Positions 50,171 to 59,646 of a stretch of 64,000 bases of DNA are shown piece by piece. The translations under genes and the position numbers were made by a program. Below the pieces are notes generated by a model, which searched no databases, was not told the origin of the DNA, and saw nothing but the letters and a program-made list of their open reading frames with translations. Numbering within the stretch: the stretch's first letter is position 1; every line of letters starts with the position of its first letter. The stretch comes from Pseudomonas fluorescens (GTDB lineage Bacteria; Pseudomonadota; Gammaproteobacteria; Pseudomonadales; Pseudomonadaceae), in contig NZ_MOBX01000015.1 in the NCBI RefSeq assembly GCF_003732425.1, positions 204,303 to 268,302 of the forward strand, in the 5' to 3' direction.

Positions 50171-50527
50171 TTACATCGTATGAGTAGGACGGTCGGATTT
50201 AAGCGCTCCGGCCAGATGGGTTTCGATGCGACTGCGCGCCGTGTTGTCGCCATCGTTGAACTGTACGCCGACACCGGCAGCGCGATTGCCTTGCGCCCCT
50301 TTGGGGGTGATCCAGGCGACCTTGCCGGCCACCGGGATCTTCTCGGCCTCGTCCATCAGGTTGAGCAGCATGAACACCTCATCGCCCAACCGGTAACTCT
50401 TGTTGGTCGGGATGAACAAGCCACCGTTCTTGATGAACGGCATGTACGCGGCGTAAAGCACCGACTTGTCCTTGATGGTCAGGGACAAAATGCCGTTGCG
50501 CGGCCCGGGGCTGACGGGTTCATTCAT
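50171..50527 (-). CDS. pilZ: Type IV pilus assembly protein PilZ
   Basis: 118 residues, the size of P. aeruginosa PilZ. PilZ fold with YMPFIKNGGLFIPTNKSYRLGDE and VAGKVAWITPKG. It lacks the RxxxR and D/NxSxxG c-di-GMP signature, as does the canonical PilZ, and acts in pilus biogenesis through PilB and FimX. Start at 50527 chosen because GGAGGTCAAC precedes that ATG. Confidence 0.93.
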   Translation of the reverse strand: MNEPVSPGPRNGILSLTIKDKSVLYAAYMPFIKNGGLFIPTNKSYRLGDEVFMLLNLMDEAEKIPVAGKVAWITPKGAQGNRAAGVGVQFNDGDNTARSRIETHLAGALKSDRPTHTM

Positions 50528-50569
50528 GTTGACCTCCACTACTGATGCTCAGAGTCTAGGTACACATTC

Positions 50570-51553
50570 TTATCTTTGACCAGGCAATCCCGCCCATTGC
50601 ACCAACAACGCTTCCAGCAGCAAGGCCGGATTGAGGTTGGCCTTGCTCAGAACTTTCTGGCGCTGGGCGAGAATCCAGTCCTGAATCTCCAGGACTTTGC
50701 CTTGCGCACTTTTCTGCGCCAGGTACTGCACGACTTTACGCATATCGGTCAGACCGAGACCCGCTTCATCCTCGGTCAATTGATACCGCAGGATCAGGCT
50801 CGACCAATCGCAGAACCAGTCAAACAGACGCAGCATCGGAATGCTTTTCCATTCTTCGGCCAGTTGCGTCGGCGATTGCTGCTGTTTAAGCAGCTTCTTT
50901 ACGCCTTCAACCACTTGCGCGCGCTGCTCGCGCACGCCCTGAGACTGCAAGCTGACCGCCATCAACGGCGAGCCGGCCGCCAGCGTCAGCAATTCGACAC
51001 GCTCCTCTTCGGAGCAGTCCGGCAACGCTTGCGCCAGCCATTGCAGACTCATCGCCTCGCCCGGCAACGGACAGGCCTGCTGCACGCAACGGCTCTTGAT
51101 CGTTGGCAGCAAGCGGCTGGTCTGGTGGCTGACCAACAGCAGCACGGTATCGCCGGACGGTTCTTCAAGACTCTTGAGCAAGGCGTTGGCAGCGTTGATG
51201 TTCATCGACTCGACCGGCTCGATCAGCACCACTTTGCGTCCGCCCAGTTGCGCGGTCTGCACCACGAAGCTGACCAGATCGCGCACCTGATCGACCTTGA
51301 TCGCCTTGTCGGCTTCTTCCGGTTCGAGAATGTAATTATCGGGGTGGCTGCCGGCCTTGAGCAGCAGGCAGGATTTGCACTCGCCGCAGGCTTCCGGCGT
51401 CGGCCGCTGGCACAACAGGCTGGCCATCAAGCGTTCGGCCAATGCACGTTTGCCGATGCCGGCCGGGCCATGCAGCAGATAGGCGTGGGCGTGCTGTTTA
51501 CGCCCGGCCAGTTGCTGCCAGAGGCTGTCCTGCCATGGATAGGCCTCAGCCAC
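50570..51553 (-). CDS. holB: DNA polymerase III delta' subunit
   Basis: 327 residues from a GTG start at 51551-51553, overlapping the tmk stop by 8 bases. AAA+ features: LLHGPAGIGKRALAERLM (P-loop), zinc-binding CGECKSCLLLKAGSHPD, and SLEEPSGDTVLLLVSHQ then LLPTIKSRC (sensor 1 and SRC motif). Part of the clamp loader. The longer frame to 51637 runs into tmk and is rejected. Confidence 0.93.
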   Translation of the reverse strand: MAEAYPWQDSLWQQLAGRKQHAHAYLLHGPAGIGKRALAERLMASLLCQRPTPEACGECKSCLLLKAGSHPDNYILEPEEADKAIKVDQVRDLVSFVVQTAQLGGRKVVLIEPVESMNINAANALLKSLEEPSGDTVLLLVSHQTSRLLPTIKSRCVQQACPLPGEAMSLQWLAQALPDCSEEERVELLTLAAGSPLMAVSLQSQGVREQRAQVVEGVKKLLKQQQSPTQLAEEWKSIPMLRLFDWFCDWSSLILRYQLTEDEAGLGLTDMRKVVQYLAQKSAQGKVLEIQDWILAQRQKVLSKANLNPALLLEALLVQWAGLPGQR

Positions 51554-52178
51554 GGGCCAGCTCCAGCAGGTTCGGCAACAAGGTATCCAGCGATTGTTGA
51601 ACCTTGACCAATGACTGACCGGCATCAATGCGCACATAGCGCGCGGGATCGGCTTCGGCGCGCTTCAGAAATGCATTGCGCACAGCCTCGAAAAACCCTC
51701 TCCCCTCCAGCTCGAAACGATCCAGACGGCCACGGGCACTGGCGCGGGCCAGGCCGATTTCTACCGGCAGATCGAAAATCAGCGTCAGGTCCGGACGCAG
51801 GTCGCCCTGCACGAAGGTTTCCAGCGTGGCGATGCGCTCCAGCGACAAACCGCGCCCGCCGCCCTGATAGGCGTAAGTGGAATCGGTGAAACGATCGCAC
51901 AGCACCACTGCACCGCGAGCCAGCGCCGGGCGAATCACTTCAGCCAGGTGTTGAGCGCGCGCGGCAAATACCAACAGCAGCTCGGCGTCCGGGTTCATGA
52001 CCTCGTCAGCCGGCGCCAGCAGCACATCGCGAATCCGCTCGGCCAATGGTGTGCCACCCGGCTCGCGAGTCAGCACCACTTCGATACCGGCGGCGCGCAG
52101 GCGCTCGGCGAGGTATTCGCGGTTAGTGCTTTTGCCGGCGCCTTCCGGGCCTTCCAGCGTAATAAACAAGCCAGTCAC
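51546..52178 (-). CDS. tmk: Thymidylate kinase
   Basis: 210 residues. FITLEGPEGAGKSTNREYLA (P-loop), LTREPGGTPLAERIR (DR/E-P-G motif), and DRFTDSTYAYQGGGRGL, the lid. Makes dTDP from dTMP. Overlaps holB, 19 bases after mltG. Confidence 0.96.
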   Translation of the reverse strand: MTGLFITLEGPEGAGKSTNREYLAERLRAAGIEVVLTREPGGTPLAERIRDVLLAPADEVMNPDAELLLVFAARAQHLAEVIRPALARGAVVLCDRFTDSTYAYQGGGRGLSLERIATLETFVQGDLRPDLTLIFDLPVEIGLARASARGRLDRFELEGRGFFEAVRNAFLKRAEADPARYVRIDAGQSLVKVQQSLDTLLPNLLELARG

Positions 52179-52197
52179 AGGCAGTCCTTAATCAAAG

Positions 52198-53373
52198 TCA
52201 TTGCGTGTTTTGTGGGGCAGCAGCTTCTGGAGCCGGCGCGGGCGCATCAGGCGCAACTTGCGGCAACGATTCCGGGGCTGTATCCGGAGATGCAGCGGGA
52301 ATCGCCTCCCCGGCAGCCGGAGCGGCTTCAGGCGATGTCGCCGGCGCCGGGCTGGAACGGTAATCGGCACGGCGCTTGAGCTGGTACTCACGCACCGCAT
52401 TGTTGTGCGCATCCAGATCATCGGAGAACACATGGCTGCCATCGCCACGTGCAACGAAGTACAGGCTGGTGCCATCCACCGGGTTCAACGCTGCGTGAAT
52501 CGCTTCACGCCCGACCATCGCAATCGGCGTCGGAGGCAGCCCGGGAATCACGTAAGTGTTGTAAGGCGTCGGCTCTTTCAAATGCGCGCGAGTCAGCTTG
52601 CCGGTGTAGCGATCGCCCAGACCATAGATGACGGTCGGGTCGGTTTGCAGTTGCATGCCCAAGGCCATGCGGCGCACGAAGACACCGGCAATCTGCCCGC
52701 GCTCCTGTGGCACGCCGGTCTCTTTCTCGACCAGCGAGGCCATGATCAGCGCTTGGTAGGGTTCGGTGTACGGCACATCGGCAGAACGACTTTCCCATTC
52801 TTTCGCCAGGACTTCATCGAGACGATCAAAGGCTTTTTTCAGCAGTTCGGCATCGGACATGCCACGCACGAAACGGTAGGTGTCGGGGAAGAAACGCCCT
52901 TCCGGGAACAGGCCCTTATGACCAATTTTCGCCATGACGTCGCTGTCGCTCATGCCATTGAGGGTCTGAGCGAGCTTTTCATCTTTGGCCAACGCCGCGC
53001 GTACCTGATGGAAATTCCAGCCCTCGACCAAGGTGAGGCTGTACTGAACCACTTCGCCACGCTTCCACAAGTCGATCAGGCCGTTGACGGTCATGCCCGG
53101 CTGCATGCGGTATTCGCCGCTATGGATCGGCGTGCCAGCGAGATTAAAGCGCCAGTAAACCCGCAACCAGAACGCATCCTTGATGACGCCATCGGTTTCG
53201 AGTTCAAGGAAAGTTCGAGTCGGTGTAGAGCCTTTCGGCACATCCAGCAGTTCTTCCTGCGTGATGTTCAGAGGCTGTTCCAGCGCACTGTGAATCTTCC
53301 AGGCGCTGGCGCCCATCAACAGCCCTGCCAGAACCAGTCCGGTTTCCAGCAGCAGCAAAAGTTTACGTCTCAC
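52198..53373 (-). CDS. mltG: Endolytic murein transglycosylase MltG
   Basis: 391 residues. One N-terminal membrane helix (LLLLETGLVLAGLLMGASAW) and a YceG domain with the catalytic Glu in ALIMASLVEKETGVPQERGQ and QTDPTVIYGLG. Ends with a tail of about 55 residues rich in Pro, Ala and Glu (after DYRSSPAPATSPEAAP), longer than in E. coli. It terminates nascent peptidoglycan strands. Confidence 0.94.
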   Translation of the reverse strand: MRRKLLLLLETGLVLAGLLMGASAWKIHSALEQPLNITQEELLDVPKGSTPTRTFLELETDGVIKDAFWLRVYWRFNLAGTPIHSGEYRMQPGMTVNGLIDLWKRGEVVQYSLTLVEGWNFHQVRAALAKDEKLAQTLNGMSDSDVMAKIGHKGLFPEGRFFPDTYRFVRGMSDAELLKKAFDRLDEVLAKEWESRSADVPYTEPYQALIMASLVEKETGVPQERGQIAGVFVRRMALGMQLQTDPTVIYGLGDRYTGKLTRAHLKEPTPYNTYVIPGLPPTPIAMVGREAIHAALNPVDGTSLYFVARGDGSHVFSDDLDAHNNAVREYQLKRRADYRSSPAPATSPEAAPAAGEAIPAASPDTAPESLPQVAPDAPAPAPEAAAPQNTQ

Positions 53374-53376
53374 AAA

Positions 53377-54192
53377 TCAGGCATCCAGTAGGGCGCGGGC
53401 AATGGTTTGCAGTTTACGGGTGAGCGAGCCAACCGGCCAGCTCAGTGCAGCGTAGGCGCGTACCGGCCAGACGCCATACACGCTGTTGCAGACAAACACT
53501 TCATCGGCCCATTGCAGCTGTTCGAGGCTGATGTCGGCGATCTGCGTGGGAATGGCCAATGACTCGGCCTGAAACAATATTTCGGCGCGCATCACCCCGG
53601 CGACGCCGCAGCGTTTCAGATCCGGCGTGATCAACACACCGTCGCGGACCAGAAACACATTGCTGAATACCCCCTCGATCACCCGACCCGCCTGATCGAG
53701 CATCAAGCCTTCGGCGTGCTCGCTGTCCTGCCATTCGGCACGGGCGATGACTTGTTCCAGTCGATTGAGGTGTTTGAGTCCAGCCAGTAAAGGCTGTTTG
53801 GCCAGGCGCGTGCTGCACGGAAACAGACGAACGCCTTGTTCAGCATGCACAGCAGGATAAGCCGCCGGAGGATTGCCTTGCAGAATGCGTCGGCCCGGCG
53901 CCGCAGGATCAGGCGCATAACCGCGCAAACCGTCGCCACGGGTCAGGATGAGCTTGAGCACGCCCTCACCCATTGCTGCCGCATAGCTCAGCAGTTCATG
54001 GCGAATCAGCTCGATATCGGCCACGATGGCCAGACGCAAGCAGCCGTCAGCCAGTCGCGTCAGGTGCCGATCCAGCAGGATCGGCTGGCCGCCATGCACG
54101 GCGATGGTCTCGAACAGACCGTCGCCGTAAGCCAGGCCGCGATCTTTCAGCGACAGAGCGTCAGCCGGTTGACCGTCGACCCAGCTGTCCAT
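53377..54192 (-). CDS. pabC: Aminodeoxychorismate lyase
   Basis: 271 residues, fold-type IV PLP enzyme. GLAYGDGLFETIAVHGG and LLAGLKHLNRLEQVIARAEW (Lys region), ERVIEGVFSNVFLVRDG-type motif VIEGVFSNVF. Makes 4-aminobenzoate for folate. Start overlaps the fabF stop by one base (TGATG), 3 bases before mltG. Confidence 0.93.
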   Translation of the reverse strand: MDSWVDGQPADALSLKDRGLAYGDGLFETIAVHGGQPILLDRHLTRLADGCLRLAIVADIELIRHELLSYAAAMGEGVLKLILTRGDGLRGYAPDPAAPGRRILQGNPPAAYPAVHAEQGVRLFPCSTRLAKQPLLAGLKHLNRLEQVIARAEWQDSEHAEGLMLDQAGRVIEGVFSNVFLVRDGVLITPDLKRCGVAGVMRAEILFQAESLAIPTQIADISLEQLQWADEVFVCNSVYGVWPVRAYAALSWPVGSLTRKLQTIARALLDA

Positions 54193-55436
54193 CAGCCTGC
54201 GAACCGACGGAACGCCAAGGTGCCGTTGGTGCCGCCAAAACCGAAGGAGTTGGACAGCACGACATCGATGTCCATGTTGCGCGCAGTGTGCGGCACGAAA
54301 TCAAGATCGCAGCCTTCATCCGGCTCATCGAGGTTGATGGTCGGCGGTGCCACTTGGCTGTTGATCGCAAGAACGCTGAAGATCGCTTCAACCGCGCCCG
54401 CCGCACCTAACAGGTGACCGGTCATCGATTTGGTCGAGCTGACCGCCAGTTTGTAGGCGTGATCACCGAACACGGTCTTGATCGCATTGGCTTCGGCGAG
54501 GTCGCCGGCCGGAGTCGAAGTACCGTGAGCGTTGATGTATTGCACTTGATCAACGTTGATCTTCGCATCACGCAGCGCATTAGTGATGCAGCGTGCTGCA
54601 CCGGCGCCGTCGGCAGGTGGCGAGGTCATGTGGAACGCGTCGCCACTCGTGCCAAAGCCGATCAGTTCGGCATAGATGGTCGCGCCGCGCGCCTTGGCGT
54701 GTTCCAGCTCTTCGAGAACCAGTGCACCGGCACCGTCGGACAGGACGAAGCCATCACGGCCCTTGTCCCATGGACGGCTGGCGCGGGTCGGTTCGTCGTT
54801 GCGGGTCGACAGCGCACGGGACGCGCCGAAGCCACCCATGCCCAGACCGCATGCGGCCATTTCGGCACCGCCGGCAATCATCACGTCGGCTTCGTCGTAC
54901 ATGATGTTGCGCGCCGCCATGCCGATGCAGTGCGTACCGGTGGTACATGCAGTGGCGATGGCGTAGTTAGGTCCCTGTGCCCCCAGGTGGATGGACAGGA
55001 AACCGGAAATCATATTGATGATCGAACCTGGCACGAAGAATGGCGAAATTCGACGCGGGCCCGTCTCATGCAGAGTACGGCTGGTTTCTTCGATGTTGGT
55101 CAAACCGCCGATACCCGAACCCATGGCCACGCCAATGCGTTCACGGTTGGCGTCGGTGACTTCCAGACCGGCGTTGCGAACGGCTTGAAAGCCGGCAGCG
55201 AGACCGTACTGAATGAACAGGTCGAGCTTGCGCGCTTCCTTGACCGACAGGTATTCCTCGACATTGAAGCCCTTTACCGAGCCGCCAAAGCGGGTGGAAT
55301 AGGCAGAAAGGTCGGTGTGTTCGATCAGACCAATGCCACTGCGGCCAGCCAGAATGCCCTGCCAACTGCTCGGCACATCCGTGCCCAGTGGCGACAACAT
55401 ACCCATACCGGTGACTACGACGCGTCTACGCGACAC
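54192..55436 (-). CDS. fabF: Beta-ketoacyl-ACP synthase II
   Basis: 414 residues from a GTG at 55434-55436 preceded by AGGAGA. Cys-His-His site: AIATACTTGTHCIGMAARN, NAHGTSTPAGDLAE and SSTKSMTGHLLGAAGAVEA. Elongates fatty acids. Upstream frame to 55472 lies in the acpP-fabF spacer and is excluded. Confidence 0.96.
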   Translation of the reverse strand: MSRRRVVVTGMGMLSPLGTDVPSSWQGILAGRSGIGLIEHTDLSAYSTRFGGSVKGFNVEEYLSVKEARKLDLFIQYGLAAGFQAVRNAGLEVTDANRERIGVAMGSGIGGLTNIEETSRTLHETGPRRISPFFVPGSIINMISGFLSIHLGAQGPNYAIATACTTGTHCIGMAARNIMYDEADVMIAGGAEMAACGLGMGGFGASRALSTRNDEPTRASRPWDKGRDGFVLSDGAGALVLEELEHAKARGATIYAELIGFGTSGDAFHMTSPPADGAGAARCITNALRDAKINVDQVQYINAHGTSTPAGDLAEANAIKTVFGDHAYKLAVSSTKSMTGHLLGAAGAVEAIFSVLAINSQVAPPTINLDEPDEGCDLDFVPHTARNMDIDVVLSNSFGFGGTNGTLAFRRFAG

Positions 55437-55482
55437 AGCACTCTCCTTTTTCAAATGACGACGACTTTGCATCAGGCCTAAA

Positions 55483-55518
55483 GAAAAAACCGCACGCCAT
55501 GATGGCAGTGCGGTTTTT
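55483..55518 (-). terminator. Hairpin with T-run between acpP and fabF
   Basis: Minus strand AAAAACCGCAC-tgccatcatggc-GTGCGGTTTTTT. Placed after acpP, it should end most acpP transcripts so that the carrier protein is made in excess over FabF. Confidence 0.82.
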
Positions 55519-55547
55519 CCATGACAGCAAACAACGATTACAAACTA

Positions 55548-55784
55548 TTACGCCTGGTGGCTAGTAACGTAGTCGATTGCAGCTTGTACAGTAGTGATCT
55601 TTTCAGCTTCTTCGTCAGGGATTTCGGTCTCGAATTCCTCTTCCAGAGCCATCACCAGCTCAACGGTGTCAAGGGAGTCGGCACCCAGGTCTTCTACGAA
55701 GGAAGCAGTGTTGACCACTTCTTCTTCTTTAACACCCAGTTGCTCGGCAACGATTTTCTTGACGCGCTCTTCGATGGTGCTCAT
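55548..55784 (-). CDS. acpP: Acyl carrier protein
   Basis: 78 residues, acidic. EDLGADSLDTVELVMALEEE contains the phosphopantetheine Ser of the DSL motif. Carries acyl chains in fatty acid synthesis. A 196-base gap from fabG contains a hairpin (TTTCAGTT-tttc-AACTGAAA at 55851-55870) and probably a separate strong promoter. Small, highly translated gene. Confidence 0.98.
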   Translation of the reverse strand: MSTIEERVKKIVAEQLGVKEEEVVNTASFVEDLGADSLDTVELVMALEEEFETEIPDEEAEKITTVQAAIDYVTSHQA

Positions 55785-55980
55785 ACCTTGTTTTCACTCC
55801 TAATGGACAAATTCAGGCAGCTGGCCAGTGGGTAAGTGTATAGAAAGACTTTTCAGTTTTTCAACTGAAAGCTTCACTCCTCAAACCCTGCAGCCCTCTG
55901 CCTATAAATAGATTGCAGCTTTATAACGGATTTTAGACAGCTCGTATGACATTTTTTTGAAGCAATCCGTCACATTTTAC

Positions 55981-56724
55981 TTACATGTACATCCCACCGT
56001 TCACCGGGATTGTAGCCCCAGTGACGTATGCCGCACCGTCGGATGCAAGAAAAGCGACCACAGACGCGATCTCTTGAGCTTGCCCCAGACGACCCAGCGG
56101 AATCTGCGTCTGCAAGGCTTCACGCTGTGCTTCAGGCAGCTCGCGCGTCATATCGGTGTCGATAAACCCTGGGGTTACCGAGTTGACCGTAATCGAACGC
56201 GAACCGACTTCACGCGCCATTGCACGGCTGAAACCTTCCAGACCGGCCTTGGCGGCTGCATAGTTTACTTGGCCTGCGTTGCCCATGGCACCCACCACCG
56301 AGCCAATACTGATAATTCGGCCCCAGCGCGCCTTGGTCATGCCGCGCAGAACGCCCTTGGACAGGCGATACAGACTGTTCAGGTTGGTATCGATCACGTC
56401 GTACCACTCGTCGTCTTTCATGCGCATCATCAGGTTATCGCGGGTAATGCCGGCATTATTGACCAGGATCGCCACTGGCGCACCGAACTGCTCCTGAATG
56501 CCCGCCAACACCGCAGTGACCGATTCATCGCTGGTGACGTTGAGTTCGAAACCGGTGCCCTGAATACCGTTTTCCTTCAGGGTTGCAGCGATACGCTCAG
56601 CGCCCGAAGCGGAAGTCGCGGTGCCAATGACGATGGCGCCCTGACGACCCAGTTCCAGTGCGATAGCCTGACCGATGCCACGGCTTGCACCGGTGACCAG
56701 TGCAACTTTACCTTGCAGACTCAT
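55981..56724 (-). CDS. fabG: 3-oxoacyl-ACP reductase
   Basis: 247 residues. VALVTGASRGIGQAIALELG, NNAGITRDNLMMRMKDDEW (the FabG signature), SIGSVVGAMGNAGQVNYAAAKAGLEGF with the Ser-Tyr-Lys site. Reduces ketoacyl-ACP with NADPH. 16 bases after fabD. Confidence 0.97.
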   Translation of the reverse strand: MSLQGKVALVTGASRGIGQAIALELGRQGAIVIGTATSASGAERIAATLKENGIQGTGFELNVTSDESVTAVLAGIQEQFGAPVAILVNNAGITRDNLMMRMKDDEWYDVIDTNLNSLYRLSKGVLRGMTKARWGRIISIGSVVGAMGNAGQVNYAAAKAGLEGFSRAMAREVGSRSITVNSVTPGFIDTDMTRELPEAQREALQTQIPLGRLGQAQEIASVVAFLASDGAAYVTGATIPVNGGMYM

Positions 56725-56740
56725 GCAAGTTTCTCCTGAT

Positions 56741-57679
56741 TCAGGCTTGCGCTGCGCGAGCGGCAGCGAAAGCGTCTGGGGTATTGAGGTTGGAAGTCGC
56801 CACGCCTTCGGCGCAACGTTTGTTCAGACCGGCCAGGACTTTGCCCGGGCCACATTCGACCAGATTGGTCGCGCCCTTGGCGGCCAGCGTCTGCACCGAC
56901 TCGACCCAGCGTACTGGCTTGTACAGTTGTTCGAGCAGATCACGCTTGAGGGTTTCCAGATCAGCCGGCACTTGCGCGCTGACGTTCTGTACCACCGGGA
57001 TCTGCGGCGCCTGCCAGTCGATGGCGGCGATGGATTCGGCGAAACGCTCGGCGGCCGGACGCATCAGCTCGCAGTGCGACGGCACGCTCACCGGCAGCGG
57101 CATGGCACGCTTGGCGCCACGGGCCTTGCAGCCTTCGATGGCGCGCTCGACGGCGGCCTTGGCACCGGCAATGACCACTTGGCCCGGCGAGTTGAAGTTG
57201 ACCGCGCTGACCACTTCACCTTGCGCCGCTTCGGCGCAGGCAGCCAGCACATCGGCATCGTCCAGACCGAGGATCGCGGCCATGCCGCCCTGCCCGGCCG
57301 GAACCGCTTCCTGCATCAACTGGCCGCGACGCTCAACGAGCTTCACCGCATCAGCCAGTGTCAGGCTGCCAGCAGCGACCAGCGCGCTGTATTCGCCCAG
57401 GCTGTGACCGGCAACAAAGGCCGGACGCGCACCACCTTCCGCCAGCCACAGACGCCACAGGGCGATCGAAGCGGTCAGAATGGCCGGTTGGGTTTTATCG
57501 GTTTGATTGAGCAGCTCTTCCGGGCCCTGCTGGGTCAGCGCCCACAGGTCATAGCCCAGAGCCTCGGAGGCTTCTTTGAAAGTTTCGAGGATCAACGGAT
57601 ATTCCGCGCCCAGCTCGGCCAGCATGCCGAGGGACTGCGAACCCTGTCCTGGAAAGACGAATGCGAGGGAAGCAGACAT
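56741..57679 (-). CDS. fabD: Malonyl-CoA:ACP transacylase
   Basis: 312 residues. FVFPGQGSQSLGML, then GHSLGEYSALVAAG with the nucleophile Ser, and VSVPSHCELMRPAA with the His. Loads malonyl onto AcpP. The ATG at 57679 is chosen; the longer frame to 57736 has no ribosome site. Gap of 123 bases from plsX. Confidence 0.96.
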   Translation of the reverse strand: MSASLAFVFPGQGSQSLGMLAELGAEYPLILETFKEASEALGYDLWALTQQGPEELLNQTDKTQPAILTASIALWRLWLAEGGARPAFVAGHSLGEYSALVAAGSLTLADAVKLVERRGQLMQEAVPAGQGGMAAILGLDDADVLAACAEAAQGEVVSAVNFNSPGQVVIAGAKAAVERAIEGCKARGAKRAMPLPVSVPSHCELMRPAAERFAESIAAIDWQAPQIPVVQNVSAQVPADLETLKRDLLEQLYKPVRWVESVQTLAAKGATNLVECGPGKVLAGLNKRCAEGVATSNLNTPDAFAAARAAQA

Positions 57680-57802
57680 GTAACAAGCCCCTAATGATCT
57701 TGTCGTCGAAAAATGACGCCCCGCTTTGGGACGCAAGAAACTGACAGTTGGATGGCCCTTTGAACCGGGCGGTCACATTTAAGCATTGTCCGACGAAAAC
57801 GC

Positions 57803-58813
57803 CTAAGACAACAGATCCTCCAGACGACCGTGGAGACGCTCGGGAAGATTCTCCTGAATCTCGATCAACGCACGGGAAATAGCACTCTGAAAGCCCTGAA
57901 CCCCGGCCGAACCGTGACTTTTCACGACAATGCCCTGCAAGCCGAGAAAGCTTGCGCCGTTATGTCGCGCCGGCGCCAGATCCGCCTGCAAGCGCTTCAT
58001 CAGTGGCAACGCCAAAGCCCCCACCGCACGGGAGGCCAGATTCTTTTTGAACAATGCTTCGATGCGCGCAGCAATCATCGTAGCCAGCCCCTCACTGGAC
58101 TTGAGCAGGATATTACCGACGAAACCATCACACACCACGACATCGGCCTCGCCACGATACAAACCGTCGCCTTCGATAAAGCCGATGTAGTTGATGCCGC
58201 GGGCAGCCTGCAAGAGTGTCGCGGCCAGTTTGACCTGCTGATTGCCCTTGATGTCTTCGGTACCGATGTTCAACAGCGCGACACGCGGACGATGGATGCC
58301 CAGTGTCTGTGCCGCCACCGAGCCCATCACCGCAAACTGCAGCAAATGCTCGGCACTGCAATCGACGTTGGCGCCCAGGTCGAGCAACTGGCAATAGCCC
58401 GTCTGTGTCGGGATCGCCGCCACCATCGCCGGACGATCGATACCGGGCAGCGTTTTCAGCACAAACCGTGACAACGCCATCAACGCACCGGTATTGCCGG
58501 CACTGACACACGCCTGCGCCTTGCCATCACGGACCAGCTCAAGGGCGACACGCATCGACGAGTCCGGCTTGCCACGCAAGGCCTGGGTCGGTTTTTCGTC
58601 CATGGTGATGACTTCAGACGCCGGGACAATCGACAGGCGCGCGCGATCGGCAGCCGATTGGCCGTTGATCAATTCTTCAAGAAGGGAGGGTTGACCGACG
58701 AGGGTCAGGTGCAGCGAGGGCGTAGCAGAAAGGCAAGCAAGGCTGGCCTGAACAATGCTGCGGGGACCGAAGTCCCCGCCCATTGCGTCAATCGCGATGA
58801 CTTGAGCGGACAA
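57803..58813 (-). CDS. plsX: Phosphate acyltransferase PlsX
   Basis: 336 residues. VIAIDAMGGDFGPRSIVQAS, ALRGKPDSSMRVALELV, CVSAGNTGALMALSRFVLKT and VVCDGFVGNILLKSSEG. Makes acyl-phosphate for phospholipid synthesis. The start codon is TTG (58811-58813), 4 bases after the rpmF stop and with only GAG as a ribosome site, so translation may depend on rpmF. Confidence 0.95.
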   Translation of the reverse strand: MSAQVIAIDAMGGDFGPRSIVQASLACLSATPSLHLTLVGQPSLLEELINGQSAADRARLSIVPASEVITMDEKPTQALRGKPDSSMRVALELVRDGKAQACVSAGNTGALMALSRFVLKTLPGIDRPAMVAAIPTQTGYCQLLDLGANVDCSAEHLLQFAVMGSVAAQTLGIHRPRVALLNIGTEDIKGNQQVKLAATLLQAARGINYIGFIEGDGLYRGEADVVVCDGFVGNILLKSSEGLATMIAARIEALFKKNLASRAVGALALPLMKRLQADLAPARHNGASFLGLQGIVVKSHGSAGVQGFQSAISRALIEIQENLPERLHGRLEDLLS

Positions 58814-58817
58814 GTGA

Positions 58818-59000
58818 TTACTCGTCAGCGCCCTTGTCGATCACTTTACGGCCACGGTATACGCCTTCTGGCGATACGTGGTGACGCAGGTGAACTTCAC
58901 CAGTGGTTTTTTCTACAGACAGGGTGCTAGCCTCGAGAGCGTCGTGCGAACGGCGCATGTCACGGGCAGAGCGGGATTTTTTGTTCTGCTGAACAGCCAT
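58818..59000 (-). CDS. rpmF: Ribosomal protein L32
   Basis: 60 residues, basic. [20 protein letters not shown], then [17 protein letters not shown]. The zinc-ribbon cysteines found in some L32 forms are absent, the zinc-free (C-minus) type. Lies between yceD and plsX as in E. coli. Confidence 0.97.
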
Positions 59001-59013
59001 AATTGATTAACTC

Positions 59014-59541
59014 CTAAACGTTTGGGTCACGCTTTAACTGCGCCAATACACTGAACGGGTTGGACCGCGTTACCTCGTCCTCGCTCGGTTCGGGCTCATC
59101 TGCTCCCGCCGGCTGCTGGCATTCTTCCGGATGATGAGCAGGCACAATAGGCAAGGCAAGCAGAAGCTCTTCCTCGACCAGTGACTGCAGATCCAATGGA
59201 TCTTCGCCCAGTTCCAGCACGTCATAACCTTTCGGTAACGACTGGGTATTCGCACCCTCCTTCACAACAGCGTAACTGCATTCGCTGTGGATCGGCAGGG
59301 TGACCAGCTCAAGACAACGCTGGCAAACCATTTTGACCTCGGTGTCGATAAAGCTGTGGATCACCACAGATTTACGTTCATCTCGTTCAAAAACGAATTT
59401 CGCCTGCACCGTACCGACATCGTCGGAAAGCGGGTCGCAGAGTCTCTTCAAATCGGCCAGCAGCAGTTCACCTTGAAGGGTGGTGCCACGGTCAGCCAAT
59501 TTGCGCGGGTCAACGTGAGGTGGAATCGGGTCATTCAACAT
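59014..59541 (-). CDS. yceD: YceD, 23S rRNA accumulation/DUF177 protein
   Basis: 175 residues from the ATG at 59541. TLQGELLLADLKRLCD, then VKMVCQRCLELVTLP (CxxC) and a C-terminal LLALPIVPAHHPEECQ, the DUF177 features. E. coli YceD is needed for 23S rRNA accumulation. A consensus promoter places the mRNA start within a few bases of this ATG, with no Shine-Dalgarno. First gene of yceD-rpmF-plsX. The frame to 59565 is rejected because it reads into that promoter. Confidence 0.92.
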   Translation of the reverse strand: MLNDPIPPHVDPRKLADRGTTLQGELLLADLKRLCDPLSDDVGTVQAKFVFERDERKSVVIHSFIDTEVKMVCQRCLELVTLPIHSECSYAVVKEGANTQSLPKGYDVLELGEDPLDLQSLVEEELLLALPIVPAHHPEECQQPAGADEPEPSEDEVTRSNPFSVLAQLKRDPNV

Positions 59542-59550
59542 AGGCGCAGC

Positions 59551-59578
59551 ATTATAGGGATGCACCCACCCATGTCAA
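59551..59578 (-). promoter_or_regulatory. Near-consensus promoter of yceD, near-leaderless
   Basis: Minus strand TTGACA (59573-59578), 16-base spacer, TATAAT (59551-59556). Transcription should begin at about 59544-59545, only 3-4 bases before the ATG at 59539-59541. Confidence 0.8.
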
Positions 59579-59646
59579 AGGAAATTGTGCCCTGTCCGTC
59601 ACTTGCGTGCCTCCGCTAGAATTCGCACCTGCCTCAGGAGACGCGA

